NCBI GenBank assembly: GCA_027624795.1
Contig: JAQBTX010000005.1
Span: 1 to 36,430 of the forward strand
Direction: 5' to 3'
Length of the DNA stretch: 36,430 bases
Source: a bacterium
GTDB lineage: Bacteria > Patescibacteriota > Microgenomatia > UBA1406 > GWC2-37-13
Part shown: positions 8,320-16,201 of the stretch, in pieces
Numbering within the stretch: position 1 is the stretch's first letter
Layout of the letters: every line of letters starts with the position of its first letter
The notes under the pieces: generated by a model
What the model saw: the letters and a program-made list of their open reading frames with translations, nothing else
Told to the model about the DNA's origin: nothing
Database searches by the model: none
Position numbers and translations under genes: made by a program

Positions 8320-9002
8320 TACGCGTTCATTATTTGATTCTTGCACTCATCGTTTTGCTTGGCATGATGGCAGTTCCCACCATGGCCCAATCTCCTACAG
8401 AACCGAGTGAAGTAATAGAAAAAGAAGTAGATCAGCTGAAAGAAAAAGTTGCGAAGCAAGTAAAAGGGCTTAATGTAAAGAGCAAAGCAGTGGCAGGAGT
8501 AGTACAAGATATCGTTGGAGATACCATCTTTATCATTAATGCTTCGGGTGAACGTATAGAGGCATTAGTCGATAAAACTCTAACCAACTACTATGAGGTA
8601 AATGGATCTCGCTTAAATGACATAAACTCAGATGATTTTGAGGTAGATGAATACGTATTTATTACTGGTCCGGAAATCGGAGAAACAATAACAGCCAATG
8701 CGGTTTATAAAGACACACCGTACCGTGTGTTTTCGGGGAAAATTGTTGAAGTCGATAAAGAGGAATTTACCCTACGGATTGCTGCTATAGACAAGTCTAC
8801 ATATCTTCTTGATATTGAAACCAGTACTACAACACTCCTTATGGATATCAATACATTAGAGACAAGTAAGATTGGATTTTCAAAATTTAAAGAAGGCGAT
8901 GCAGTTCATGCAGTAATAGAGCTCGACCCCACTGCCCCAATAAAAACTCAGTATACCGCAGTGAAACTCCTCGTCATTCCCAATGAATATTTTATACAAT
9001 AA
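8316..9002 (+). CDS. secreted/exported hypothetical protein
   Basis: Signal peptide MIRVHYLILALIVLLGMMAVPTMAQS; beta-rich, DUF5666-like; overlaps the upstream ORF by 4 bp. Confidence 0.65.
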   Translation: MIRVHYLILALIVLLGMMAVPTMAQSPTEPSEVIEKEVDQLKEKVAKQVKGLNVKSKAVAGVVQDIVGDTIFIINASGERIEALVDKTLTNYYEVNGSRLNDINSDDFEVDEYVFITGPEIGETITANAVYKDTPYRVFSGKIVEVDKEEFTLRIAAIDKSTYLLDIETSTTTLLMDINTLETSKIGFSKFKEGDAVHAVIELDPTAPIKTQYTAVKLLVIPNEYFIQ

Positions 9003-9013
9003 TACTTCTATTT

Positions 9014-11752
9014 ATGATCTCTTTTTTAAAATCTTTTTTCGACTTTAATCATCGTGAACTCACTCGAATCAACAAAATTGTTGATCTCATTAATGATTTG
9101 ACTGACAAAGCAGGGAAGCTTACCGATGCTGATTTTCCCAAAGAAACAACAAAACTTCAAAAGTTGCTTAAAGAAGGAGCGTCTCTTGATGAACTTCTTC
9201 CCTGGAGCTATGCTTTAGTGCGCGAGGCGGCTGATCGAGCCCTTGGTCAGCGTCACTATGATGCACAACTCATTGGAGGAATTGGACTTCATGAAGGTAA
9301 AATCATCGAGCAAAAAACGGGAGAAGGAAAAACACTTACTGCAACATTGGCCCTGTACTTAAATGCTCTGACCGGAAAAGGAGCACACTTAGTTACTGTA
9401 AACGATTATTTGGCTCGGCGTGACGCTGGCTGGATGGGTCAGATATTTACGTTTTTGGGACTTACCACAAGTGCTATGATTTCGGGAAAATCATTTATCT
9501 TTGATACGCAGTACAACAATCCCGATGAGCAAGATCCCCGACTCGCAAAACTCAAACCAATATCGCGCAAAGAAGCATATGCTGCAGATGTAACGTATGG
9601 CATAAACTCAGAATTTGGATTCGATTATCTGCGAGACAATATGGCGCACCATCCTGAAAATAGAGCGCAACGCGGATTTCATTTTGCGATTGTCGATGAG
9701 GCTGATTCGGTACTCATAGACGAAGCGCGAACTCCTCACATCATCTCAGCTCCCTATGAACAAGATGTATCTAAATATTATGACTATGCAAAAATTGTTA
9801 CCAAACTTAATGAAGAGCATGATTATGTAATCGATGAAAAACTTCACACGGCTCACTTAACTGAAAAAGGTATAGAAACAATAGAGTCAATATTGGGAGT
9901 CAACAACATCTATGAAAAAGATTTTGAAACATTATTTCATATTGAGGCTGCCTTGAAGGCAAATACACTTTTTCAAAATGATAAAGAATATATTGTGCGA
10001 AATAACGAAGTAATCATAGTCGATGAATTTACTGGGCGACTTTTGGAAGGAAGACGATTTTCTGAAGGTCTTCACCAGGCAATAGAAGCCAAAGAAGGGG
10101 TACCCATCAAGCAGGAATCACGAACTCTTGCCACCGTATCACTCCAAAATTATTTTCGTATGTATGAAAAGCTTGCAGGTATGACGGGTACTGCTGCAAC
10201 AGAAGCAGAGGAATTTAATAAAATCTACGGAACCGATGTACTCGTGGTACCAACTCACAGAGAACTTGCACGCAAAGATCATGCCGATATGATCTATAAA
10301 ACCATGAAAGGAAAATACCAAGCCATAGCACAAGATGTAGCTGAGCAATATAAAAACGGTCGACCGGTTCTCATTGGTACCACTTCTATAGATAAAAATG
10401 AACTCCTCTCTAGAATTCTCAATGAGAAAGGCGTGAAGCACGAAGTACTCAATGCTAAAAACCACGCTCAAGAAGCAAAGATCATATCACAAGCAGGGAG
10501 AAAACATGCCATTACGGTTGCAACCAACATGGCGGGAAGAGGAGTTGATATTGTATTGGGAGGAGAAATCCAGGAAGGAAACTATAAAAATAAAAAAGCA
10601 TTTGAAAAAGCCAAAGAGCATTGGCAATCAGAGCACGATGAAGTAATAGAGCTTGGTGGCCTGTATGTTATAGGTACTGAGCGGCATGAATCCCGTCGTA
10701 TAGACAATCAGCTTCGTGGTCGGTCTGGCCGTCAGGGTGACCCAGGAGAGACGCAGTTTTATGTGTCGCTTGAGGACGATGTAATGCGCATATTTGGCGG
10801 TGAGCAGATATCTAACATGATGACTATGCTTAAGTTCCCTGAAGACCAACCTCTCAGTCACGTGATGGTTTCCAAAGCCATTGAACAAGCTCAAATTAAA
10901 GTAGAGGGATTTAACTTTGATACGCGCAAACACTTAGTAGATTATGACGATGTCCTCAATAGGCAACGAGATATAGTGTATGCACTGCGCCGGAATATTC
11001 TCATTCAACCCGAAGAAGAACCGAAAGAATTTGACTCCACTGTCTTTAGAATTGTTGATGAGCAAATTGTTGCAATGAGCGCCAGTTTTATGGCCCTTCA
11101 AGAAACCGATGAAACGATGATTGAGCAGTTTTCCAATGACGTGTCAACGCTTCTTGACATAAGTGCAGCGACACACATCGAGAAACTAACCAAAGGGGGA
11201 GACCAATTAAAATTGCAAGAATACCTCGAATCTGAAGCACAGAAAAAGTACGCTGCACAAGAAAAGAAGGTTGGGCAAAAAACCTGGCAACATGTGGTGC
11301 GCTCACTCTTTCTTTCCACCATAGACACCTATTGGACTCAACACCTTACCGCAATTGACGATCTACGCCAAGGCATAAATTTGCGAGGTTATGCTCAAAT
11401 GGATCCATTGGTTGAATATAAAAATGAAGCATTTAAAATGTTTGAAAAGTTGCTGTCAGATATAAATTTTGAAGCAGTTCGAAGAACAATGCGCATACAA
11501 ATCGAAGAGAAAAATCCAGATCACAATCATGAACACAATGATCAACCTATGCAGTTTCAAGCAGCTGGAAGGGTAAATCCATTTAATGCAGCAGCACAAG
11601 AGCCCAAAGGCTCAGGGGCTCAGCAACTCAAAGACTCAGTAACTCAAAGACTCAGCACCTCAGGGACTCAAGGGAAGAAAAAAATTGGACGTAACGACCC
11701 CTGCCATTGTGGAAGTGGTAAGAAATATAAGAAATGCCATTATCCGAATTAA
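9014..11752 (+). CDS. secA: preprotein translocase subunit SecA
   Basis: KTGEGKTLTATLALYLNALTGKGAHLVTVNDYLARRDAGWM, VDEADSVLIDEARTP, NMAGRGVDIVLGG and C-terminal zinc motif CHCGSGKKYKKCH. Confidence 0.98.
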   Translation: MISFLKSFFDFNHRELTRINKIVDLINDLTDKAGKLTDADFPKETTKLQKLLKEGASLDELLPWSYALVREAADRALGQRHYDAQLIGGIGLHEGKIIEQKTGEGKTLTATLALYLNALTGKGAHLVTVNDYLARRDAGWMGQIFTFLGLTTSAMISGKSFIFDTQYNNPDEQDPRLAKLKPISRKEAYAADVTYGINSEFGFDYLRDNMAHHPENRAQRGFHFAIVDEADSVLIDEARTPHIISAPYEQDVSKYYDYAKIVTKLNEEHDYVIDEKLHTAHLTEKGIETIESILGVNNIYEKDFETLFHIEAALKANTLFQNDKEYIVRNNEVIIVDEFTGRLLEGRRFSEGLHQAIEAKEGVPIKQESRTLATVSLQNYFRMYEKLAGMTGTAATEAEEFNKIYGTDVLVVPTHRELARKDHADMIYKTMKGKYQAIAQDVAEQYKNGRPVLIGTTSIDKNELLSRILNEKGVKHEVLNAKNHAQEAKIISQAGRKHAITVATNMAGRGVDIVLGGEIQEGNYKNKKAFEKAKEHWQSEHDEVIELGGLYVIGTERHESRRIDNQLRGRSGRQGDPGETQFYVSLEDDVMRIFGGEQISNMMTMLKFPEDQPLSHVMVSKAIEQAQIKVEGFNFDTRKHLVDYDDVLNRQRDIVYALRRNILIQPEEEPKEFDSTVFRIVDEQIVAMSASFMALQETDETMIEQFSNDVSTLLDISAATHIEKLTKGGDQLKLQEYLESEAQKKYAAQEKKVGQKTWQHVVRSLFLSTIDTYWTQHLTAIDDLRQGINLRGYAQMDPLVEYKNEAFKMFEKLLSDINFEAVRRTMRIQIEEKNPDHNHEHNDQPMQFQAAGRVNPFNAAAQEPKGSGAQQLKDSVTQRLSTSGTQGKKKIGRNDPCHCGSGKKYKKCHYPN
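11599..11673 (+). repeat. short direct repeat array inside the secA linker (16-bp period)
   Basis: AACTCAAAGACTCAG occurs twice (11625-11639, 11641-11655), flanked by degenerate GGCTCAGGGGCTCAG / CACCTCAGGGACTCAA. Confidence 0.8.
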
Positions 11753-11830
11753 ATAACAAATCTTAATATTTAGATTGTCACAACAATATTGTCAACCCCC
11801 GAGGTTGACGGGTTGCATTATATTCTTGAT

Positions 11831-12469
11831 ATGAAACAAGTACCCTTTTACTCCAATACCCCCGATAACACCCATTGCTTTCAAGCGGTTATCAAGATGA
11901 TAGCTAAAAATTATTGGCCAGATACTAATTATTCATGGGATGACTTGGACCATATTACGGAGAAAAAAGCAGGATTGTGGACATGGCCTATGGCTGGTTA
12001 TATCTGGCTTGCAAACAAAGGACTTAAAATTGAGAGCAGTAGCATTTTTGATTTCCATGGATTTTATAGTGAAGGTTACGATTACTTCTTAAGAACGTTT
12101 GGCAAAGAAATTGCTGATGGGCAATATGAGCACACAGATATGAAACAAGGACAAATGCTTGCAGAACAATTTGTAACCCACAATGGGATTGTGCATAAAG
12201 CCGAGATTCCTTCAAATAGCAATATTCAAGCTAAACTGAAAAATGGTTACTTGGTAGTATGCAATCTAAATCAGTATGCATTAAATCAAAAAGAAGGGTA
12301 CTCAGGTCATTTTGTATTAATATACGACTATGACGACAAAGGACTCACAATGCACGATCCTGGCCTACCATCATATGAAGCGCGCCATGTATCTTATGAT
12401 GTTTTTGGTAAGTCATGGGCATATCCAGACGGAAAAGCAAGGAATTTGACAGCCATAATGAAGTATTGA
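11831..12469 (+). CDS. peptidase C39-like papain-fold protein
   Basis: Start re-assigned to MKQVPFYSNTPDNTHCFQAVIKMI; catalytic-type Cys (THCFQA), His (GHFVLIYDYD) and Asp (MHDPGLP). Confidence 0.75.
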   Translation: MKQVPFYSNTPDNTHCFQAVIKMIAKNYWPDTNYSWDDLDHITEKKAGLWTWPMAGYIWLANKGLKIESSSIFDFHGFYSEGYDYFLRTFGKEIADGQYEHTDMKQGQMLAEQFVTHNGIVHKAEIPSNSNIQAKLKNGYLVVCNLNQYALNQKEGYSGHFVLIYDYDDKGLTMHDPGLPSYEARHVSYDVFGKSWAYPDGKARNLTAIMKY

Positions 12470-12484
12470 TCTCTCCAGAGGGAC

Positions 12485-12527
12485 GGTCCCCCTTCAAGAA
12501 GGGGGTGCCCGTTAGGGCAGGGGATGT
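12485..12527 (+). repeat. double-hairpin repeat, family B (left copy flanking the DUF559 ORF)
   Basis: GGTCCCCCTTCAAGAAGGGGGTGCCCGTTAGGGCAGGGGATGT; stems CCCCCTT/AAGGGGG and GCCC/GGGC. Confidence 0.85.
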
Positions 12528-12537
12528 ATTAAACTAA

Positions 12538-12906
12538 TTGAATGAAGCCAACCCCTACAACCCAAGTCTCAGGAAACTTGCTAAAGATATGAGGAATAAT
12601 AGCACTCTCTCTGAAGTATTACTATGGAAATGTATTCAAAAAAAGAAAGTTAATGGCTATACGTTTCTTAGACAAAAACCACTTCTTAACTATATAGTTG
12701 ATTTCTATTGTCCAGAGCTCAATGTTGCTATCGAAATAGATGGATCTGTCCATGAATATGCAGAAGCAAAAGATCAAAAAAGACAAAAGGAGCTTGAACA
12801 ACATAGAGTTCGTTTTATCCGATTTTTAGATCATGATATTCGTAAAAATCCCGATGGTGCAGTACAAGTTATTGAAAAGTGGATTAAGGAGAATACCCAG
12901 AAATAA
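12538..12906 (+). CDS. DUF559 (Vsr-like) endonuclease domain protein
   Basis: KLAKDMRNNSTLSEVLLWKCIQKKKVNGYTFLRQKPLLNYIVDFYCPELNVAIEIDGSVHEYAEAKDQKRQKELEQHRVRFIRFLDHDI. ORF starts with TTG at 12538; first in-frame ATG at 12541. Confidence 0.92.
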   Translation: MNEANPYNPSLRKLAKDMRNNSTLSEVLLWKCIQKKKVNGYTFLRQKPLLNYIVDFYCPELNVAIEIDGSVHEYAEAKDQKRQKELEQHRVRFIRFLDHDIRKNPDGAVQVIEKWIKENTQK

Positions 12907-12954
12907 CATCCCTCCCTCCGCCTATGGCGGAGTACTCCCTTTCCAAGGGAGATC
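12907..12954 (-). repeat. double-hairpin repeat, family B (right copy, inverted relative to the left)
   Basis: CATCCCTCCCTCCGCCTATGGCGGAGTACTCCCTTTCCAAGGGAGATCT; stems CTCCGCC/GGCGGAG and CTCCCTT/AAGGGAG. Confidence 0.85.
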
Positions 12955-12992
12955 TATAAAATGACTAAATTAATTATGATAAGATTACTCAT

Positions 12993-13532
12993 ATGAAAAA
13001 AGTTGCTTTCTTCTTGTCTGCTAATGATCTTGATAAGAAGTATTCAGTTCCCGCATTGGAGCTCGTGAAGTTAATTGTGGAATTGAAATATGGTTTTGTG
13101 TATGGTGGTACGAATAAAGGACTTATGAGTGAAGCTTCAGATTTGGTAAAGTCACTCGGTGGGCATATCACCGCCATATCTTCAAAAGAATTTGCATTGA
13201 AGCTTAAAAAAGGAGCAGATGAGGAATACATGTGTGAAGATGTGGCAGATCGAAAGCGCAAGTTTATTGAGTACTCAGATGCATTTATAGCACTTCCCGG
13301 AGGGATGGGAACACTTGATGAGATAACCGAAGTTATTGCCAAGCGTAAACTCGACTTACTTCATAAACCAATAGCGTTTCTGAATATCGATGGATTTTGG
13401 GATGGACTTATAAAACAGATCAACGACATGTATAAACATGGATTTTCTCCATATACATTTGAAGACATGTGTTTTTCTTCAAGTAATCCAAAAGAAATAA
13501 TGGGGTATATCGAGAAGAATATTGAAGAATAA
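12993..13532 (+). CDS. LOG family (TIGR00730-type) Rossmann-fold protein
   Basis: FVYGGTNKGLMSEASD, ALPGGMGTLDEITEV (PGGxGTxxE) and KPIAFLNIDGFWDGL motifs. Confidence 0.9.
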   Translation: MKKVAFFLSANDLDKKYSVPALELVKLIVELKYGFVYGGTNKGLMSEASDLVKSLGGHITAISSKEFALKLKKGADEEYMCEDVADRKRKFIEYSDAFIALPGGMGTLDEITEVIAKRKLDLLHKPIAFLNIDGFWDGLIKQINDMYKHGFSPYTFEDMCFSSSNPKEIMGYIEKNIEE

Positions 13533-13538
13533 CAACAT

Positions 13539-13588
13539 ACATCCCCCGATCCCGATAAATCGGGATCGCCCCCTTCATAAGGGGGACC
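13539..13588 (-). repeat. double-hairpin repeat, family B
   Basis: ACATCCCCCGATCCCGATAAATCGGGATCGCCCCCTTCATAAGGGGGACC; followed at about 13600-13620 by a further imperfect hairpin CTCTCTTCTTGAAGGGAGAG. Confidence 0.85.
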
Positions 13589-13634
13589 AATATTTAGTAC
13601 TCTCTTCTTGAAGGGAGAGCCCTGACAAGACTAT

Positions 13635-14420
13635 CTAATACAACTTCACCAAACCCTTTTCCAGAACTTTTTTGAATCCTATTCGGACAAAGAATATAGA
13701 TACGATAAGGTAGACCACATTTAACCCAAAGCTTTTCCAGAGCATGATTGGATCAACATACCCCGTGTTTATAAGGGATCTTGCAGATTCAAACACGTAG
13801 CTAGTGGGAATAAAATGCGCTATATTTTGCGCTAAAAGCGGGAGGATAGAGAGGGGGTAAAAGATAGCTGAAAAGGGATTCACCAAATTAGGAAATGACC
13901 AGGCAAGATTTTGTAATTTTGTACCAAAGCGAAGTATGAAGCTGGAAATAATAAATCCTACTACCCATCCACTCATCATAAGCAGTAAAATAAACAGTAA
14001 TAGATAAGGTCCATATGTCAGCATATTCACGTCGTATAAAACATATGCTACTACAGAGGCAATACCCAACATAAGAAGAACTTTAATAATGCCATTTATC
14101 ATAAATGCCACAATCCATTCAGTAAACGAAATGGGAGAAGAGAAGATGTTAATGAGATTTTTATTCCATACTTCTTCCAGTAAATTTACCGAAATTTCAT
14201 ATTGTGTGCGCCAGACTACATACCAAAGTATGAGTCCACCTATAAGATTTGTAGATAAGTTCGGATCTCCGGCAAATGCCTGACGAAAAAATAAACTCGT
14301 AAATCCCCATAAAATAATATCCATAATAACCCAATAAAAAATGTCCATAACTCGATCAAAACTATGACGCATCAAGTAAATGTAACGAAGAACAATGCCG
14401 TATATTCTATGCATGCTCAT
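13635..14420 (-). CDS. ABC-2 type transporter permease
   Basis: 261 aa, six hydrophobic segments; IFYPLSILPLLAQNIAHFIPTSYVFESARSL is typical of ABC2_membrane. Confidence 0.88.
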   Translation of the reverse strand: MSMHRIYGIVLRYIYLMRHSFDRVMDIFYWVIMDIILWGFTSLFFRQAFAGDPNLSTNLIGGLILWYVVWRTQYEISVNLLEEVWNKNLINIFSSPISFTEWIVAFMINGIIKVLLMLGIASVVAYVLYDVNMLTYGPYLLLFILLLMMSGWVVGFIISSFILRFGTKLQNLAWSFPNLVNPFSAIFYPLSILPLLAQNIAHFIPTSYVFESARSLINTGYVDPIMLWKSFGLNVVYLIVSIFFVRIGFKKVLEKGLVKLY

Positions 14421-15367
14421 GTTATGGATTCAAACTTATTACTCTCTTCATTTTTTATCTCTCTGGTTGCCATCTGTATGAAATAATCTTCAAGGGTAGG
14501 CTTATCTATAGAAATTTCAAGAAATTGAATATTCCGCTGTATCATGCTTCCTAAGAATTTGGGGATATCTTCTTCAGCAACTTGAACTTCAATTCTTTTT
14601 CTTGTTTGGCTATGAAGAATATCTTTTTCCACACAAAAATCAATAAATGATTCTTGATTATCTTCATCAAAATAGAATGAAACAGTAGTAGTTTTGATGG
14701 TTTTTGCCAGATTGGCAGGCAGATCATTTGCTACTACTTTTCCATCTTTGATAATCATCACCCGATCACATATATCTTCAACTTCAAACATATTGTGTGA
14801 GGTAAAGATGATCGAGATGTTATGTTTTTCACGTTGTTCCAAAATATACTCGCGAATAAAGTGTGCAGATTCTGGGTCCAAACTGGCAGTAGGTTCATCC
14901 AAAAGTAATACTTGTGGTTTGTTTATGAATGCTTTCGCTAAATTTACTCTGGTAAGCTGTCCGGCAGAATAATCATTGAGCACTTTGTCTTGCAGCTCTT
15001 CTAATCGAAATTGTTTGATCATTTCCGAAACTCGTTCCTTGCGATTCGGGATATTGTACAAGTAGCTTGTATAAGTCAGGTTCTCTTTTGCGGTAAGGAG
15101 CCAAGGAAGATTAGTGTAAGTGGAAGAAAAATTTACTTTTTCTAGTATTTCAGATCGGTGTGCTGCAATGTCTTTTCCAAAATATGATACCGTTCCACTC
15201 GTTGGGGTTAGAGCGCCTAAAAGCATCTGAATCGTAGTGGTTTTGCCGGCACCGTTTGGGCCAAGTAACCCCAAAATTTCCCCTTCCTTAAGATCAAAGG
15301 AAATATTGTTCACTGCGGTGAAATCTTTAAATTGTTTAGTGAGGTTCTGAACCTGAAGAACTGACAT
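14417..15367 (-). CDS. ABC transporter ATP-binding protein
   Basis: Walker A GPNGAGKTTT, LSGGQ-equivalent YSAGQL, Walker B VLLLDEPTASLD. Start re-assigned to MSVLQVQNLTKQF at 15367. Confidence 0.93.
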   Translation of the reverse strand: MSVLQVQNLTKQFKDFTAVNNISFDLKEGEILGLLGPNGAGKTTTIQMLLGALTPTSGTVSYFGKDIAAHRSEILEKVNFSSTYTNLPWLLTAKENLTYTSYLYNIPNRKERVSEMIKQFRLEELQDKVLNDYSAGQLTRVNLAKAFINKPQVLLLDEPTASLDPESAHFIREYILEQREKHNISIIFTSHNMFEVEDICDRVMIIKDGKVVANDLPANLAKTIKTTTVSFYFDEDNQESFIDFCVEKDILHSQTRKRIEVQVAEEDIPKFLGSMIQRNIQFLEISIDKPTLEDYFIQMATREIKNEESNKFESIT

Positions 15368-15375
15368 GAGAATAG

Positions 15376-15381
15376 TATAAT
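15376..15381 (+). promoter_or_regulatory. -10 element TATAAT, 6 nt from the ATG (leaderless-type)
   Basis: aatagTATAATacatatATG upstream of the GT2 gene. Confidence 0.55.
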
Positions 15382-15387
15382 ACATAT

Positions 15388-16200
15388 ATGACCCCATTCC
15401 TTTCTGTAGTGATCCCAACTCTCAATGAAGAAAAGTTTCTTCCCCATTTATTATCTGATTTAAATGAACAATCAGAGAAAAATTTTGAAGTCATAGTGGT
15501 TGATGGAAATTCTGAAGATAAAAGTCGTGAAGTGTGCAAAGAGTTTAATAAGCTCAATATACAAATCTACACGTCTAACAAACGAAATGTATCTACCCAG
15601 CGCAATATCGGAGCCAAAAAAGCTAAAGGTGCATACATCTTTTTTATTGATGCAGATTCGCGCATCAATCATTCTTTTCTATCAGACCTTTGTAATCTAT
15701 TGGAAAAAGAGAAGTCGCTTATTGTGATTCCTGCTAGTGTTCCCGATATGAATCATCCAACTGAACAGATCTATTTGAAACTTTCAAATATTGCTGTTGA
15801 GCTATCACAATTTACGGTTAAGCCATTTAGTAATGGTGGCATATTCATATTTGAACGACATTTTTTTCATCACATTGGTGGGTTTAATGAATCGCTGTAT
15901 TTGTCTGAAGATCATGAGATTATACAGCGAGCAAAGAAAGTGGGAGTAAGTGCACGGTATGTGCGAGACTTGGTATTTACTTTTAGCATGCGAAGGTTTC
16001 GCCAAGATGGAGCATTTGATATGCTGAGTAAATATTCACTTACATTCATCTATACGTTGGCAAAGGGAGGAGTAGATAAAAAATTCTTTGAATATGAGAT
16101 GGGTGGAGAGCGATACACCAAACAAGAATACAAAAAGAAACTGATTGAATTTAAGAAATTATACAAACAGCTCTTTGGTTCAGTTGAAGATTTAATGTAA
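15388..16200 (+). CDS. family 2 glycosyltransferase
   Basis: SVVIPTLNEEKFLPHLLSDLNEQSEKNFEVIVVDGNSEDKS...FFIDADSRI, a GT-A fold with DxD. Confidence 0.93.
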   Translation: MTPFLSVVIPTLNEEKFLPHLLSDLNEQSEKNFEVIVVDGNSEDKSREVCKEFNKLNIQIYTSNKRNVSTQRNIGAKKAKGAYIFFIDADSRINHSFLSDLCNLLEKEKSLIVIPASVPDMNHPTEQIYLKLSNIAVELSQFTVKPFSNGGIFIFERHFFHHIGGFNESLYLSEDHEIIQRAKKVGVSARYVRDLVFTFSMRRFRQDGAFDMLSKYSLTFIYTLAKGGVDKKFFEYEMGGERYTKQEYKKKLIEFKKLYKQLFGSVEDLM

Positions 16201-16201
16201 G

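Noticed and set aside
10139-10471. Antisense ORF of 110 aa within secA
   Set aside because: Opposite a highly conserved coding region, with no recognisable domain; shadow ORF. The same applies to 33401-33802, 33026-33352, 32302-32592, 20440-20796, 20989-21360, 2030-2260 and similar entries.
11599-11673. Possible CRISPR-like array in secA
   Set aside because: Units are 15 bp with a 1-bp gap, no spacers, and the stretch lies inside a conserved ORF; it is a short direct repeat.
12485-12527. Family B repeats as plain Rho-independent terminators
   Set aside because: They lack consistent U-runs, carry conserved non-stem ends (GGTC...GGGATGT) and occur as inverted pairs; a secondary terminator role is not excluded.
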